Positions 5,600 to 7,868 of a stretch of DNA of 7,868 nt are shown piece by piece. The stretch spans positions 1-7,868 of the forward strand of contig CAYMLQ010000289.1 of the NCBI GenBank assembly GCA_964390795.1, read 5' to 3'. The stretch's first letter is position 1, and the number at the start of each line of letters is the position of its first letter. The stretch is from CAYMLQ01 sp964390795. Its GTDB lineage: Bacteria > Verrucomicrobiota > Kiritimatiellia > RFP12 > UBA1067. The notes beneath the pieces were generated by a model. The model was not told the origin of the DNA. It searched no databases and worked only from the letters and a program-made list of their open reading frames with translations. The position numbers were made by a program, and so were the translations under genes.

Positions 5600-6501
5600 G
5601 CGGCGCCCCCGTTCTGCCGCACGCCGTTGGACTCGGCGATGCGCAGCGCCTCGTTGCGGTCCTGACGTTTGAGGAACAGGGCGACCAGTCCGAGCGGCAC
5701 GAGCACGCCGAAGGCCATGAGGGCGGAGAGGGCGCTGGCGTGCGGCAGGTTGCGGTCGGGGAAGGTGCGCTGGTAGATCTTGTTGCCGATCAGCTCGCTG
5801 TTCTTGCCGCCCACGAGGTCGGGGATCACGTACGAGCCGACCGAGGGGATGAAGACCATCAGGGTGGCGGAGATGAGCCCGCGCCGGATGCCGGGGATGA
5901 AGATCTTGCGAAAGGCGAAAAAGCTTTTGGCGCCGAGGTCGCGGGCGGCCTCCAGCAGCGAGAAGTCGAACTTTTCGGCGGCCGCGTAGATCGGCATGAT
6001 GGCGAACGGCAGGAAGGAGTAGACGCTGACCAGCAGGATCGCGCCAGAGTTATAGAGCAGTTGGGTGTTGGGGTCGGCTAGCCCCAGATTCATCAGGACG
6101 TGCTTAAGAAAGCCTTCGGGGTGGAGCAGCAGTCGCCAGGCGAAGACGCGCACGACGAAGCTGGTCCAGAAGGGCAGCATGATAAGGCCGGCCATGACCG
6201 CCCGCCACTTCTTCTGCATGCGGGCGATGGCGAAGGCGCAGGGCAGGGCGAGGGTGACGCAGCCCGCCGTGGTGGCGGCGCTGATCCAGAGCGTGCGCCA
6301 GATGATCGCGGGGTAGTTGGGGTTCGAGAGGTGCCGCCATGTCTGGAGGGTCCATTCCGTGCCGATGCCGCCGTCCGGTGAAGCGGTGTGGAACGACAGC
6401 GCCACCACCAGCAGGGTGGGAACCACGAAAAAGACGGTGAGCCATAGCACGGAGGGTGCCGACATCGCCCATTCGGTCCAGCGTCGTTTGCGTAGCGGCA
6501 T
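5596..6501 (-). CDS. potB: Polyamine ABC transporter permease PotB
   Basis: The product has 301 residues and is the second permease subunit. Typical PotB signatures are present: LPFWTSFVVRVFAW (109-122), the EAA docking loop EAARDLGAKSFFAF (184-197), and IPSVGSYVIPDLVGG (218-232). Hydrophobic helices are at about 16-37, 70-93, 102-123, 152-172, 208-228 and 258-277. The ATG at 6501 lies 14 bases after the potA stop. Unusually, the message just before it reads CTCCTCCTTGG, the complement of a ribosome site, because the heptamer array occupies this spot. Reading may depend on ribosomes ending potA. Met13 is a possible internal start but also lacks a ribosome site. Confidence 0.93.
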   Translation of the reverse strand: MPLRKRRWTEWAMSAPSVLWLTVFFVVPTLLVVALSFHTASPDGGIGTEWTLQTWRHLSNPNYPAIIWRTLWISAATTAGCVTLALPCAFAIARMQKKWRAVMAGLIMLPFWTSFVVRVFAWRLLLHPEGFLKHVLMNLGLADPNTQLLYNSGAILLVSVYSFLPFAIMPIYAAAEKFDFSLLEAARDLGAKSFFAFRKIFIPGIRRGLISATLMVFIPSVGSYVIPDLVGGKNSELIGNKIYQRTFPDRNLPHASALSALMAFGVLVPLGLVALFLKRQDRNEALRIAESNGVRQNGGAA

Positions 6502-6507
6502 AGGCCA

Positions 6508-6536
6508 AGGAGGAGTTAGGAGTTAGGAGTTAGGAG
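6508..6536. repeat. GTTAGGA heptamer array 2 at the potA-potB junction
   Basis: Three exact units GTTAGGA (6515-6521, 6522-6528, 6529-6535) are preceded by a degenerate AGGAGGA. They have the same orientation as array 1 at 3663. The array overlaps the potA 3' end: the TAA stop at 6516-6518 and the last few codons are made of repeat sequence. Confidence 0.8.
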
Positions 6537-7709
6537 ATGCGGGTTCGCGCTAGCGGGCTTGGGGACTGAGTAGCCGACCGGAGGCATCTGGATCAGATCG
6601 GCGTCCGCCTCGGTGAAGCGCTCGAGCATGTAGCCGTCATCGGGGTGCCACCAGCAGTAGACCTCGTCGCCCCAGGTGATCGCCTGGTCGAGCAGGAAGC
6701 GGCTGTGCGGCTTGATGGCGGCGATGCGGTGCGCGCCCGAAAGCACCCAGAACTTCGTGTAGGTGCCCTGGTAGACGATGTCGGTAACCTTGCAGCGGAA
6801 GACGTTGATCCGCGAGCCTTTCTCCGGCGGCGGAGGGGTGGGGGTGACGCGGATCTTTTCGGGGCGGACGCTCAGGTGAACCCGGCTGCCGGCGTTGATG
6901 TTCTTGTCGTTGAAGCAGAGGATGTCCGCAAAGTCTCGGACCGCGAGCTTGCAGTAGTCGCCGTCGACTTCCGTGACGGTGCCGTCGAAGAAGTTGGTGT
7001 CGCCGATGAAGGCGGCCACGAAGCCGGAACAGGGCGCCTCGTAGATCTTGGCCGGGGGGTCGAGTTGCTCGATATGGCCGCGGTTCATGACGGCGATGCG
7101 GTCGCTCAGGCTCATGGCCTCGCCTTGGTCGTGGGTGACGTAGACAAAGGTGATGCCGACCTGGTCGTGGATGATGTCCAGTTCGAGGAGCATGTGCTGG
7201 CGCAGTTTGAGGTCGAGGGCGGCGAGCGGCTCATCGAGCAGAAGCACCTGGGGGCGGTCCACCAGCGCGCGGGCGATGGCGACGCGCTGCTTCTGTCCGC
7301 CGCTGAGCTGCGTGGGGTACTTGCAGGCGTGGTCGGCCATTTTGATCAGCTCGAGCATGCCCTCGACGCCCTTGCGGATCTCGCTTTTCGGATAGTGGGC
7401 CACGCGCAGGCTGAAGGCGATGTTGTCCCAGACGGTCATGTTGGGGAACAGCGCGTAATTCTGAAAGATCGTGTGGACCCGGCGCAGGTTGGGGGGAAGG
7501 TCTGTGATATCACGCCCGTCCAGATAGATGCGGCCGGAATCGGGAGTCTCGAAACCGCCCAACATCCGCAGCAGCGTCGTCTTGCCGCAGCCGCTCGGCC
7601 CGAGCAGCGAGAAGAACTCGCCCTTCTCAATGCTGAGCGTCACCGCATCAACGGCGGTCAGAGCGCCAAAGCGTTTCGTGACGTTCTCAAAGACAAGAAA
7701 ATCGGACAA
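6516..7709 (-). CDS. potA: Polyamine ABC transporter ATP-binding protein PotA
   Basis: This ATPase subunit energises polyamine import through PotBC. With the TTG start at 7709 it has 397 residues (E. coli PotA has 378). Numbered from there: Walker A GPSGCGKTT at 37-45, Q-loop Gln83 in FQNYALFP, signature LSGGQKQR at 135-142, Walker B VLLLDEP at 155-161, D-loop LAALD at 162-166, and switch His193 in YVTHD. A TOBE-type C-terminal domain follows, including VRPEKIRV. The frame also has ATGs at 7742 and 7751. I prefer TTG 7709 because AGGGGA precedes it by seven bases, the other two lack a ribosome site, and the promoter would start RNA near 7754, almost on top of ATG 7751. The last residues (LLTPNS) and the stop come from a heptamer repeat. 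It is the first gene of potABCD. Confidence 0.93.
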   Translation of the reverse strand: MSDFLVFENVTKRFGALTAVDAVTLSIEKGEFFSLLGPSGCGKTTLLRMLGGFETPDSGRIYLDGRDITDLPPNLRRVHTIFQNYALFPNMTVWDNIAFSLRVAHYPKSEIRKGVEGMLELIKMADHACKYPTQLSGGQKQRVAIARALVDRPQVLLLDEPLAALDLKLRQHMLLELDIIHDQVGITFVYVTHDQGEAMSLSDRIAVMNRGHIEQLDPPAKIYEAPCSGFVAAFIGDTNFFDGTVTEVDGDYCKLAVRDFADILCFNDKNINAGSRVHLSVRPEKIRVTPTPPPPEKGSRINVFRCKVTDIVYQGTYTKFWVLSGAHRIAAIKPHSRFLLDQAITWGDEVYCWWHPDDGYMLERFTEADADLIQMPPVGYSVPKPASANPHLLTPNS

Positions 7710-7716
7710 CTCGCAG

Positions 7717-7722
7717 TCCCCT
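7717..7722 (-). promoter_or_regulatory. Ribosome binding site choosing the potA start
   Basis: AGGGGA on the minus strand, seven bases before TTG 7709. Similar GGGG-type sites precede fabG and the ExbD-like gene. ATG 7742 and ATG 7751 have no purine-rich stretch before them. Confidence 0.55.
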
Positions 7723-7760
7723 GTTTGATAGCCACCCGCCATGGGTTGCAATGGAGCAAA

Positions 7761-7789
7761 ATTTTAGGAAACTATGGGGGGGGTGTCAA
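7761..7789 (-). promoter_or_regulatory. Sigma70-type promoter of potABCD with a C8 tract in its spacer
   Basis: On the minus strand the -35 box TTGACA (7784-7789) matches consensus exactly. The -10 box TAAAAT (7761-7766) matches five of six, and the spacer is the ideal 17 bases. Transcription should begin near 7754, giving a leader of about 45 bases to TTG 7709. Eight consecutive C residues (7776-7783) follow the -35 box directly and make up nearly half the spacer. Confidence 0.75.
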
Positions 7790-7821
7790 TGAGATAACTT
7801 CCTTTGTTGGGCTGGGGCGAA

Positions 7822-7851
7822 GTGCAAAATGAAATGCACGCTTTTCAAAAG
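7822..7851. promoter_or_regulatory. Small dyads upstream of the pot promoter
   Basis: GTGCA (7822-7826) and TGCAC (7835-7839) flank an A-rich eight-base spacer, and CTTTTCAAAAG (7841-7851) is a second perfect dyad. Both lie 33-62 bases upstream of the -35 box, where an activator could bind. No regulator gene is in view, and short dyads like these can arise by chance. Confidence 0.25.
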
Positions 7852-7868
7852 TGGGGTGGACTGCTGGC

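Noticed and set aside
4826..5665. A 279-codon plus-strand open frame opposite potC
   Set aside because: Antisense shadow with no recognisable domain; potC on the other strand has helices and the EAA loop.
6507..6539. AAGGAGG followed by ATG on the plus strand
   Set aside because: The frame from that ATG (6537) ends after about ten codons, so the apparent ribosome site is a by-product of the heptamer array.
7109..7124. GGCTC...TCGCC pattern resembling the REP-like family
   Set aside because: The inner six bases (ATGGCC) do not form the required stem, and the site lies within conserved potA codons.
6645..7832. A 395-codon plus-strand open frame opposite potA
   Set aside because: It is an antisense shadow of GC-rich codons, rich in Val, Gly, Asp and Glu, with no domain and lying over a clear ABC ATPase.
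1..7868. CRISPR array, tRNA, rRNA or riboswitch
   Set aside because: No regularly spaced repeats with unique spacers, no cloverleaf or conserved rRNA stretch, and no recognisable riboswitch core were seen; the heptamer arrays have no spacers.

Overview
The window is about 7.9 kb of bacterial DNA, GC-rich over most of its length. It carries two ordinary gene clusters that converge on a repeat-rich gap. Plus-strand genes occupy roughly the first 2 kb and minus-strand genes occupy 2.8-7.75 kb. Genes start mostly with ATG, have purine-rich ribosome sites (AAGGAG, AAGGGG), and one clear sigma70-type promoter is visible. The host cannot be named from sequence alone. The GLSLGEW active site of FabD, the repeat-laden gaps and an orphan ExbD-like protein make a PVC-superphylum bacterium (Verrucomicrobiota, Kiritimatiellota or Lentisphaerota) a reasonable but unproven guess.

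Region 1 (1-2048, plus strand) is a fatty-acid synthesis cluster: the 3' part of fabD (malonyl-CoA:ACP transacylase), then fabG (3-ketoacyl-ACP reductase), then acpP (acyl carrier protein), closed by a strong intrinsic terminator. FabD loads malonyl onto the ACP made by acpP, and FabG reduces the beta-ketoacyl-ACP formed during elongation.

Region 2 (2049-2776) has no convincing gene but is dense in DNA symmetry. It holds four REP-like hairpins with one architecture and covarying stems. Two of them lie inside a 132-bp element with perfect 19-bp inverted ends and 11-bp flanking direct repeats. Further on are a perfect 24-bp palindrome, a 12-bp inverted repeat and a 26-bp near-palindrome. Base composition becomes visibly more AT-rich from about 2400 to 3240.

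Region 3 (2777-3649, minus strand) holds two small genes: a secreted or anchored protein with an ExbD/TolR-like domain, and an FmdB-type zinc-ribbon protein with a Cys-rich tail.

Region 4 (3714-7868, minus strand) is a complete polyamine-type ABC importer operon in the order potA (ATPase), potB and potC (permeases), potD (binding lipoprotein). It is driven by TTGACA-17 bp-TAAAAT upstream of potA. A run of eight C residues lies inside that promoter spacer, which could allow phase variation. Two arrays of the heptamer GTTAGGA sit in this region: one between potD and the FmdB gene, the other at the potA/potB junction, where it supplies the last codons and stop of potA.

The most noteworthy signals are the covarying hairpin family and its MITE-like element, the heptamer arrays, and the poly-C promoter spacer. 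No CRISPR array, rRNA, tRNA, transposase or phage gene was seen.
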